DNA of 64,000 nt, taken from JAPULR01 sp965238215. GTDB lineage: Bacteria; Chloroflexota; Dehalococcoidia; Lucifugimonadales; GCA-2712585. Below the pieces are notes generated by a model that ran no database searches, was not told the origin of the DNA, and saw only the letters and a program-made list of their open reading frames with translations. This document shows, in pieces, positions 57,219 through 64,000 of this stretch. The stretch lies in the NCBI GenBank assembly GCA_965238215.1, contig OZ250180.1, positions 186,001-250,000 of the forward strand. Direction: 5' to 3'. The position numbers were made by a program, and so were the translations under genes. Numbering within the stretch: the first letter of the stretch is position 1; every line of letters starts with the position of its first letter.

Positions 57219-58625
57219 TTAGCCGAACTGGTACTCCCTGGTCGACGCGATTATCTGCATAGCGCCGACAACCCGGTCAGAGAAACTGCGCGACTCTCCG
57301 CCGTTTCCGTTGGCCGGTTCGCTTTTGCTCACGTGGTCGATGAGTTCCCTGCGGGTCTGCACTTCGACCTGCACGGGGCCCATCAGGTCGAGGCAGCCGT
57401 CCACCAGCCCTTCGGCATCCAGCGCCTCGTGGTGGGACATTCTCTCAATGATGAACTGAATGCCTGGGAGTTCCTGCTTGACCATCTGGTCGGCAGCGAA
57501 GTTGATGCGCCGAAGCAGCGCCCCGCTGTCAATCCACTCGCCGCCGGTGTGCCATCCCTCGACGCTGGGCGGATCCAGCAGAGCCTGGCCTTGATAATTG
57601 CACTCCTCCGCCAGCGCGGTAATGCCGGGCTTGGGGTACCGGTACTCTCCGACAAGCCGCATGGTGCCGGCGATAAGCTCCGCCGGACTCTTGACCTTGG
57701 CAAACCGGGCGCTTTCGTCCTTGAAGAAGTCCGAGTTGAACAGCATCTTGAGGGTGGAGCGCATGTCGTAGCCGGAGGTTATGAAGACGTCCCCAATGAT
57801 GTTGACAGCCGCCGGGTCTCGCGGGGCCACGTCCTGCCAGCTGGGCACCTGGACCTCGTCAGCCACAAAGAAGTTATACAGGTGGCGGGCGATGAACCGG
57901 GCCGTAGCGGGCTGACGAATCACGATGTCTATGATGTCCTCGCCGTTGAATCGGCCTCGATGTCCCAAGAACATCTTCTCCGTATCGTCGTGGTCATCTT
58001 CCCGATATTCGAACTCCCACAGGAAGCGGCCGTAGGGGTTCCGCGGCAGCCTGTTAGAGATCGTCCAACCGGTGAAGGCGCGGGCGCACTCCTTAACGTC
58101 CTCTTCCGTATAGTTGCCCTGGCCCATGGAGAATAGCTCAAGCAGCTCCCTTCCCCAATTCTCGTTGGGGGCGTGCTTGTGGTTCTCGTTGTTGTCGAGC
58201 CAGAAGATCATGGCCGGGTCCTTGGAAAGCTCCACCAGGATGTCCCGGTAGTTGCCCAGCGCACACCGACGGAAGGTCTCAATCTGGGCCAGCATCTGGT
58301 TGCCGTTGTCCACCTTGGAGTAGCCCGTGGCGAAAACGTGATGCCAGAAGAGCACCATCTTCTCCTCCAGTGGCCGGGGGGTGTTGATCATCCTGAACAT
58401 CCAGTTGGACTGCATGTTCAAGGGGTTGCCTGGGTTCCGAAACCCCTGGAAGTGTCGATAGAGAATCCCCTCATGGAAGGGCGGGATGCCGTGGACTTCC
58501 GGTTCCAGAAGCTCCTCGACGGTGGCCTCGTAGCCCTTGGCCGCCCTTTCTTCGAGCTCATCCCGGGATGCGCCGAACCCGGCGCGACGCATGAGGTGCG
58601 CCATCAATGCGATGTCCTTGTCCAT
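57219..58625 (-). CDS. DUF1800 domain protein
   Basis: A 468-residue DUF1800 protein. LMAHLMRRAGFGASRDELE at the N-terminus and MVLFWHHVFATG, NWGRELLELFSMGQGNYTEEDVKECARAFTGW, PPSVEGWHTGGEWIDSGALLRRI in order are diagnostic. DUF1800 genes usually pair with a DUF1501 gene, which is not here. Function unknown; a secreted role is proposed for relatives with Tat signals, but this one has none. ATG at 58625 with AAGGAGAC upstream. Confidence 0.94.
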   Translation of the reverse strand: MDKDIALMAHLMRRAGFGASRDELEERAAKGYEATVEELLEPEVHGIPPFHEGILYRHFQGFRNPGNPLNMQSNWMFRMINTPRPLEEKMVLFWHHVFATGYSKVDNGNQMLAQIETFRRCALGNYRDILVELSKDPAMIFWLDNNENHKHAPNENWGRELLELFSMGQGNYTEEDVKECARAFTGWTISNRLPRNPYGRFLWEFEYREDDHDDTEKMFLGHRGRFNGEDIIDIVIRQPATARFIARHLYNFFVADEVQVPSWQDVAPRDPAAVNIIGDVFITSGYDMRSTLKMLFNSDFFKDESARFAKVKSPAELIAGTMRLVGEYRYPKPGITALAEECNYQGQALLDPPSVEGWHTGGEWIDSGALLRRINFAADQMVKQELPGIQFIIERMSHHEALDAEGLVDGCLDLMGPVQVEVQTRRELIDHVSKSEPANGNGGESRSFSDRVVGAMQIIASTREYQFG

Positions 58626-58829
58626 GTTCCGTCTCCTTAGCCAAAACTCGCCGGTCAACTCCCCGTCGTGAGGCAGACCCGCCTCTATTGTATTAGCAAA
58701 TCCGCCGGCTGGCTACCTGTGGCCGTACATCGAAGCAGGCGCACTCTTTCCTCTAGAACATAATCCGCCTATTATGGACTGAGAAGACTCCGTGCCGGCG
58801 AAGACGGCGCAAAGAGAGGATTGTTAGTG

Positions 58830-59189
58830 ATGGAACTTGTACGAGAACGATGTGTGGCCTGCCGTAGAGACGCACCCAGGGTAACGGATGCAGAGATTGC
58901 GATGCTGCATCCTATCGTCGCAGAGTGGGAACTCATCGAAGACGGGGGCGTAAAGAAGCTGCGACGCAGCTTTAGGTTCCGCAATTTCCAGCAGGCCATG
59001 GACTTCTCCATGGCCGTGGGGCGCATTGCCGAGGGGGAGGGGCATCATCCCAAGCTGGTGACCGAGTGGGGACGGACGACCATCGACTGGTGGACGCACA
59101 AGATTCGCGGCCTTCACCGCAACGACTTCATAATGGCCGCCAAAACCGACCACATCTTCAAGGGAACGGTTGCGTGGGAACTTGCATAG
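58830..59189 (+). CDS. phhB: 4a-hydroxytetrahydrobiopterin dehydratase (pterin-4a-carbinolamine dehydratase)
   Basis: A 119-residue PCD/DCoH family protein. The active-site motif GEGHHPKL and the later TTIDWWTHKIRGLHRNDFIMA match the family. It dehydrates 4a-hydroxy-tetrahydropterin during aromatic amino-acid hydroxylation. No phenylalanine hydroxylase is nearby, so a link to another pterin enzyme is possible. ATG at 58830; a GTG one codon upstream is an alternative. An N-terminal CxxC (RCVAC) is an extra. Confidence 0.92.
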   Translation: MELVRERCVACRRDAPRVTDAEIAMLHPIVAEWELIEDGGVKKLRRSFRFRNFQQAMDFSMAVGRIAEGEGHHPKLVTEWGRTTIDWWTHKIRGLHRNDFIMAAKTDHIFKGTVAWELA

Positions 59190-59290
59190 TATCTGTTAGA
59201 GAAGACGGCGTCCCGACGAGGAATAACTCCTAGCAACAAGTACCGTTTGGGGCTGTGCGGAATTAAGACGCAGAGGGAAAGGAGGAAGAC

Positions 59291-60913
59291 GTGAAGGGAC
59301 TGATTTGGGCAACGACGCTGTGCCTCTTGGCGTCAACGGTTGTTGCTTGCAGTTCCGGCGAGGAGGAAAAGGCGACGCCTACAGGCGCAGTAGCGCCGCC
59401 GGCATCAACGGAAATGCCTACAGGCACAGTGACGCCGCCGGTGGAGACGGAGACGCCTAGGGCCACAGTAACGCCGCCGGTGGAGACTAAGATGCCTTCG
59501 GGCGCGGTGACGCCGCCGAGGGCGGTGCCACTTCCCTATGACGGCCCCGTCTCGCTTGAAGAGAGAACCTTAAAGTCTCCCGTGATTGCCCGGGTGCGGC
59601 TAGACTCCGTATCTTCGGCGGCAGAGTCTGGTAATACGTACCAAGGGACCAAGTATATAGCGCTGCTGGAGTTCAGCTTCAGTGTTGAGGAGTACCTGAA
59701 GGGGAGCGGGGCCGACGACATCGTGGCGGTGTGGGCCGCCGCTCCATTCTTTGACACAGAGAAGGAGGCCGAGGACGCGCTTCCGGCCATAGCCGCCGCC
59801 CGGGACGCCCAGTGGGATAGCCGGGAGGCGATTGTCTTTCTACAAACCTCCGAGCTATCCCTCCCTAGCACACAGCAGGCGAACCGATACTACCTGGCGT
59901 GGGCTGGCACCTGGATGAATTATGGCGACAACGACGCATACAGCCTAGCGAGCCGGCACAACAGGCTGTGGCTGCCGGCCGCGGCGGCGGTGGGTGAGGC
60001 GTCTCAGGCCACCGGGGACCAACAGCGCTTCTTGATGGCCGTGCCGCCTGCCACGGGAACGGCGCCCACCATTACCCTGGGGGAGATCAAGACGCGGATT
60101 GGGGCGGTCGCGGCGAAGCTCGAAGCCGGAGACGGCTCCGAGGCATACACGGAATGCGTACAGCGAACCTACTACTACGAGGGGATAAACAGCTATAGAA
60201 TCTCGAAGGGCGAAGAAGGGTTCTTCTACAGAACCCCCGATCAGGAACTTGCCTCGGGCCTGGCCGCCTCCAGCGTAGTTTACGAAACTCTGGCCTATGG
60301 CGGCCTCCCGAACAGGCGCCACGAACTCTGGCTTGACGGCGGAGACGAGGATTTGTTCAGAGTAGAATTCAGCAACGGTGTTCCCTACGACTTCTCGGGG
60401 GACGGCACGAACGACTCTATTCAGTATACTCAGCGCGTGGTATCTGTACGTCCGCTTCCCGCAGGAGTGTATGGCACTCATTACAACAACAGGCATGTCG
60501 ATCTTGTTCCTTGTGAAGGGTACGCGTTCCGCCATGAATGGACGGTGACGGTAAACGCCCCCGCCGGCACGCTCCACCAGGCGTTCTTCGACCCCATGAC
60601 TGTCGGCACGGCTGTGAAAGCCGACGCGACCAACGGAGTCCTTAGTCCCACCTCATTCACCGTTGGCGGCACCTCCACGGAGCTCACGGGCTTGGAGTGG
60701 AGCAACAACCAGGTTGTTCTGACCCTGGGCACCCATGTGTCCCTGAGCGGCCACGTGTTGGAGTTTATTGACCTCAGCGGAAATGTCGCTCTACCCCTCT
60801 TCATCGCCGACGCCGCCGTAGACAGCACGGCGGGCACTTATTCGTGGACCATGACGAGTCAGCCGTGGGAGGACGGGGACAAACTCATGGTTCGCATTCG
60901 GGAGGACGGATAG
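59291..60913 (+). CDS. lipoprotein-family protein with Pro/Thr linker and Ig-like C-terminal domain
   Basis: A 540-residue lipoprotein. The signal ends at STVVAC (Cys20). The linker (about 30-80) contains four imperfect copies of a TPPVETExPxxxV unit. The central domain from SLEERTLKSPVIARVRLDS and the Ig-like C-terminal domain (about 425-540) match the genes at 1 and 60978. Conserved Cys pairs (YTECV, LVPCEG) may form a disulfide. Bases 59741-59990 are identical to 264-513. GTG start at 59291 with GGAGGA upstream. Function unknown; probably surface-exposed. Confidence 0.88.
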   Translation: MKGLIWATTLCLLASTVVACSSGEEEKATPTGAVAPPASTEMPTGTVTPPVETETPRATVTPPVETKMPSGAVTPPRAVPLPYDGPVSLEERTLKSPVIARVRLDSVSSAAESGNTYQGTKYIALLEFSFSVEEYLKGSGADDIVAVWAAAPFFDTEKEAEDALPAIAAARDAQWDSREAIVFLQTSELSLPSTQQANRYYLAWAGTWMNYGDNDAYSLASRHNRLWLPAAAAVGEASQATGDQQRFLMAVPPATGTAPTITLGEIKTRIGAVAAKLEAGDGSEAYTECVQRTYYYEGINSYRISKGEEGFFYRTPDQELASGLAASSVVYETLAYGGLPNRRHELWLDGGDEDLFRVEFSNGVPYDFSGDGTNDSIQYTQRVVSVRPLPAGVYGTHYNNRHVDLVPCEGYAFRHEWTVTVNAPAGTLHQAFFDPMTVGTAVKADATNGVLSPTSFTVGGTSTELTGLEWSNNQVVLTLGTHVSLSGHVLEFIDLSGNVALPLFIADAAVDSTAGTYSWTMTSQPWEDGDKLMVRIREDG

Positions 60914-60977
60914 CCCCATGTCCCGAAAGCTTCGTCGAGGGCTGGCACGTTGGGACAGTGGAAGGGAGGTGTTAGCC

Positions 60978-62627
60978 GTGAACAGACTGACGATGATGGC
61001 AGCGCTGATAGTTTTGGCGTTTCTTATGCTCGCCTGCACCTCTGACGCCACAGAGACACCCACCCCAACGCCTTCCTCAACCGCAGCCGTATTCCCACAG
61101 GCAACCCAGGCTCCGCCGCCAACAGTCTATGCCACCGCAACATCTTTCCCTACGCCAATCCAGGCCCCATCGCCCACTCCTAAACCAGCTCCTGCCCCTG
61201 CTGAGGAGCCTGAAGAGGAAGTCTCATTCACAACTGTGATATGGGTAAATGAGACGTCCCCATCGGTAGACCTGCAAATCTTCGATACTGACGTGATAGT
61301 AGTGGCCTCGTTAGTCTCTGCTGCTGCTGGAGTTCAGCAGGACGGGGATGTTTATCGACCAGGGCAGATTCTCCGTTTTCGCAGTTCAGAGTATTTGAAA
61401 GGGACCGGGCCTGTAGAGTTTGTCGTGGAGATCCCCATCGTTGAATTTGAGGCAAGCACCAGCGCTAAGGCTTTGGAACTTGCGCGGGCCTACATCGGTC
61501 TAAGGAATACCAGTTACGACCAAAGGCCTGGAATCCTATACTTGAAGGGGCCGTTAAGTGCGGCCACCATCGGTGAGGGACAATCGGACACAAGCCTCAG
61601 CCGCTCGACTTCTAGCTCTACCACGGCATTCAACTTCGCGTCAGAAGAGTTTCTGGCAACAAGCTCGTGGGAGTATTCCATTGATACCATTGCAAGAGTC
61701 TGGATGCCCGCGAAGAATGATCCACCAACATCCACCTCACGTGGAAGGTCTCCGGGGAACTCGGACCCCGAATACATCACAGATGGGCAGACCATACCCC
61801 CTACTGTGATTAGACTCTCTGAATTGAAGACCAAGATATCCGCTTTGGCCACCCGGTTGGCTAGCGGGGCTGACATTTCAGGTTTCAAAGAATGCGTTAG
61901 AGGTGAACTGAATAGAGAGCGCTACTATCGTGATTGGGAGGTATATACAGAGCCTCATACAATCCCTTCCGGGGCCGACCCTGATTCTCAAATCCTCGAC
62001 GATCGACCTGTACGCCATGGGGACTCCGTCTATCGAATCTTTTATGTGAGAGGCAAAGACGCGTCCTACTTCCAGGCTGTAATTGTCGATGACGATGATG
62101 ATCCTGCGAGGTACAGTTTCAAATACACGCCCAGTCGCCCCTTGCCAGCCGGGCGGTACAAGGTACGCTTCAATTATCAGCTGCCTGATGATATTCCTTG
62201 TGGCTTTATTCCCGACCCCGTTAGGCGCCTAGAAGTGACTGCAGAGCCTCCCGCCGGCACCCTCCACGAGGCGTTCTTCGACCCGGTGAATGTTGGCACG
62301 TCAGTGAAAGCCGACGCGACCAATGGGGTGCTCAAGCCCACGTCCTTCACGGTAGGCGGGACGGCCACGGAGCTCACGAGCCTTGAGTGGAGCAACAACC
62401 AGGTTGTCCTGACCCTTGGCACCCACGTGTCTCTGAGCGGCCAGGTGTTGGAATTCATCGCCCTCGACGGCAGCATCGCCCTCTCCCTCCTCACCGACAA
62501 CGCAACGGTGGACAGCACGGCGGGGACGTACACGTGGTCCATGTCGAGCCAGCCGTGGTCCAATGGGGACAAACTCATGCTGCGTCTTCGTGAGGCCACA
62601 ACCCCTCCAACCACACCCACCCCATGA
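60978..62627 (+). CDS. lipoprotein-family protein with Pro/Thr linker and Ig-like C-terminal domain
   Basis: A 549-residue lipoprotein, third member of the family. The signal ends at LMLAC (Cys20), followed by a PTPTP-type linker to about residue 75. The middle domain is clearly more diverged than in the other two and is AT-richer. The Ig-like C-terminal domain (about 425-540) is nearly identical to that of the left-edge gene, with two tracts identical at the DNA level. GTG start at 60978 with GGGAGG upstream. It overlaps the SNase gene by 4 bases. Confidence 0.87.
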   Translation: MNRLTMMAALIVLAFLMLACTSDATETPTPTPSSTAAVFPQATQAPPPTVYATATSFPTPIQAPSPTPKPAPAPAEEPEEEVSFTTVIWVNETSPSVDLQIFDTDVIVVASLVSAAAGVQQDGDVYRPGQILRFRSSEYLKGTGPVEFVVEIPIVEFEASTSAKALELARAYIGLRNTSYDQRPGILYLKGPLSAATIGEGQSDTSLSRSTSSSTTAFNFASEEFLATSSWEYSIDTIARVWMPAKNDPPTSTSRGRSPGNSDPEYITDGQTIPPTVIRLSELKTKISALATRLASGADISGFKECVRGELNRERYYRDWEVYTEPHTIPSGADPDSQILDDRPVRHGDSVYRIFYVRGKDASYFQAVIVDDDDDPARYSFKYTPSRPLPAGRYKVRFNYQLPDDIPCGFIPDPVRRLEVTAEPPAGTLHEAFFDPVNVGTSVKADATNGVLKPTSFTVGGTATELTSLEWSNNQVVLTLGTHVSLSGQVLEFIALDGSIALSLLTDNATVDSTAGTYTWSMSSQPWSNGDKLMLRLREATTPPTTPTP

Positions 62628-63181
62628 ACCTCAAGCGGGGCGATTCTTTTTCCGTTAGAGTGACTCGCGTCAAGGACGGCGACGGCATGACGGCAGTCCG
62701 GCTGGGCTGGTTCAGACGCACCCGCGAGACCCTAGAAATCCGTCTCCACGGCATCGACGCGCCGGAGTACGACCAGCCTTTGGGCAAAGAGGCCACCCAT
62801 CGGCTGAGAAGAATCGCAGAGGGCAAGCGCTTCACCCTGAAAGTTTGGGAGCCGCAGGACCAGTTTGGCCGCGTCGTCGGCGTTCTCTACCACAGGAAGC
62901 TTGGGCAGTCCGTCAACCGGCAGATGGTGGAGTCGGGCATGGCCTATCGCTTCACCCGCTACGGCGAGATGAACGGCCTCGGCTTCGCCAACGCCGAAAG
63001 AACGGCTAGACGCAAAAAACTCGGCGTCTGGAGTTTACCCAAGGGCGGCGTCCGCCCATGGCATCACCGGCAGCGCCAGCGCGCCGATGCGCGCAGACGA
63101 CAGAGCATCGAGTACCAAGTCCTTAGGCTGGTCTTTAAGCCCCTCCTATGGTTGCTGCGGAAGCTCTTTCGACTCCGTTAG
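62624..63181 (+). CDS. thermonuclease (SNase-like) family protein
   Basis: A 185-residue staphylococcal-nuclease-like protein. IRLHGIDAPEYDQPLGKEAT and DQFGRVVGVLY carry the catalytic Arg residues of the family, and the OB-fold core spans residues 8-145. No N-terminal signal is present. The C-terminus is basic and then hydrophobic (LRLVFKPLLWLLRKLF), which might attach it to membrane. ATG at 62624 overlaps the lipoprotein stop (ATGA), so the two are coupled. Confidence 0.92.
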   Translation: MNLKRGDSFSVRVTRVKDGDGMTAVRLGWFRRTRETLEIRLHGIDAPEYDQPLGKEATHRLRRIAEGKRFTLKVWEPQDQFGRVVGVLYHRKLGQSVNRQMVESGMAYRFTRYGEMNGLGFANAERTARRKKLGVWSLPKGGVRPWHHRQRQRADARRRQSIEYQVLRLVFKPLLWLLRKLFRLR

Positions 63182-63251
63182 GCAGCCCACGAAGTGACAC
63201 GAATAACAGCGATGGTTGACCGCTCCCCGCGCTCCGGATAGCATTGCTCCC

Positions 63252-64000
63252 ATGCTGATTCTCAATCGCAAAGACGTGGAGCGGCTGCTGGAGCTGGACG
63301 CGCTGATTGACGCCCTTGGGCCGGCCATGGCCGAACTCAGCAGCGGCGGCGTGTCCCAGCCCCAGCGCATCGCCGCACAGGTCCGGGAACGGGAAGGCAA
63401 TCTGCTCGTGATGCCCGCCTACCTGCCAAGTTCCAAGGCGCTTGCCGTCAAGCTGGTCAGCGTCTTTCCCCACAACCACAGGCTGGGCATACCCAGCCAT
63501 CAGGCCCTCATCGCCGTCTTCGACCCTGAAACGGGCGCGCCTACCGCCATCATGGATGGCGAGCACATAACCGCCATGCGCACTGCCGCCGGCTCCGCCC
63601 TCGCCACCCGTCTGCTTGCCCGGCCCGACGGCGGGGTTCTGGCCATCCTCGGCACTGGGATTCAGGCCAAGGCCCACGCCGTCGCCATTCCTCGCGTGCG
63701 CCCCATCACGGAAATTCGGATTGCGGGAAGAGACGCCGACAAGGCCATGACGCTGGCCCACGAGGTTTCGGCGGAACTCAGCGTACCTGCTGAAGGAACC
63801 GACTCTTTCGAAGACGCAGTATCGGGCGCAGATGTCGTTTGCGCCTGCACCCACGCCGATTCGCCGGTGATTTTGGGAAGGTGGCTGACCCCCGGCACCC
63901 ACGTCAACTCCGTCGGGCTGAACTTCCAGGGGCGTGAATTGGACGACGAGACGGTGCGCCTGTCGAGCGTGTTTGTAGAGTCCCGAGAAGCTGCGCTGGC
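63252..64000 (+). CDS. ornithine cyclodeaminase/mu-crystallin family protein, 3' end cut by window edge
   Basis: 249 residues visible, running off the right edge without a stop. LILNRKDVERLLELDALIDALGPAMAEL is the family N-terminus. MDGEHITAMRTAAGSALATRLLAR and the Rossmann segment VLAILGTGIQAKAHAVAI follow, then WLTPGTHVNSVGLNFQGRELDDETV. Paralogous to the gene at 5130-6089. The substrate is unknown; alanine dehydrogenase- or ketimine reductase-like roles are possible. ATG at 63252 lies 70 bases after the SNase gene. Confidence 0.92.
   Translation, partial: MLILNRKDVERLLELDALIDALGPAMAELSSGGVSQPQRIAAQVREREGNLLVMPAYLPSSKALAVKLVSVFPHNHRLGIPSHQALIAVFDPETGAPTAIMDGEHITAMRTAAGSALATRLLARPDGGVLAILGTGIQAKAHAVAIPRVRPITEIRIAGRDADKAMTLAHEVSAELSVPAEGTDSFEDAVSGADVVCACTHADSPVILGRWLTPGTHVNSVGLNFQGRELDDETVRLSSVFVESREAAL

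Noticed and set aside
59390..59520. Short tandem repeats
   Set aside because: They are in-frame copies of the Pro/Thr/Glu linker of the lipoprotein, not a separate element.

Overview
The window looks like chromosomal sequence from a streamlined, GC-rich, heterotrophic bacterium. The best guess is a member of the Chloroflexota (Dehalococcoidia/SAR202-like). The inference rests on paralogous CaiB-type CoA-transferases, many amidohydrolases, M20 peptidases, ornithine-cyclodeaminase-like proteins, lipoproteins with Thr/Pro linkers, DUF951 and DUF5679 proteins, and frequent TTG/GTG starts. No rRNA, prophage, CRISPR array or complete insertion sequence is visible. One tRNA (Met, CAT) and one apparently undescribed 65-nt structured RNA gene are present.

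Layout. 1-1.7 kb: 3' part of a lipoprotein gene and a stand-alone Lrp-type RAM domain. 1.7-2.5 kb: non-coding repeat zone with dispersed palindromes and a 123-bp MITE-like element. 2.5-8.9 kb: minus-strand operon with two FAS1-like dehydratases, an ornithine-cyclodeaminase-like protein and two class III CoA-transferases, one lacking the usual catalytic Asp. 9-14 kb: HigBA module, small-RNA gene, FMN-dependent hydroxy-acid oxidase, retropepsin-like pair and an SF2 helicase with zinc ribbons. 14-31 kb: catabolic genes (amidohydrolases, split TPP decarboxylase, M20 hydrolases, RidA, gamma-glutamyltransferase, formamidase, cupin, sulfite-oxidase-like protein, ATC-hydrolase-like protein, aldo/keto reductase) and a DUF4258 toxin-like pair. 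31-34 kb: trans-sulfuration enzyme divergent from aconitase. 34-36.7 kb: CAP-domain membrane protein and a small membrane protein sharing a Cys motif. 36.7-45 kb: housekeeping genes (aroA, tRNA-Met, RNase HI-MoaC fusion, moaA, XTP pyrophosphatase, methylmalonyl-CoA mutase subunit, DUF951, pyrF, sfsA, an endonuclease III relative). 45-59 kb: lone molybdenum hydroxylase subunit, DinB, amidase, two orphan peptide-type binding lipoproteins, amidohydrolase, Ldh-type dehydrogenase, NHL propeller, DUF1800 and pterin carbinolamine dehydratase. 59-64 kb: two more lipoproteins of the family seen at the left edge, an SNase-like nuclease, and an ornithine-cyclodeaminase-like gene cut by the right edge.

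How it fits together: most genes suggest turnover of small organic acids, amides, amino-acid-like and possibly organosulfur compounds, with CoA activation, hydration and decarboxylation. Molybdenum-cofactor synthesis (moaA, moaC) can serve the two Mo enzymes in the window. The observations most worth following up are the small RNA with a consensus promoter and terminator, the RNase HI-MoaC fusion, the three lipoprotein genes showing gene-conversion tracts (250 bp identical over about 59 kb), the MITE-like element, the asymmetric CoA-transferase pair, and two membrane proteins sharing an HPPxCxCxxC motif.
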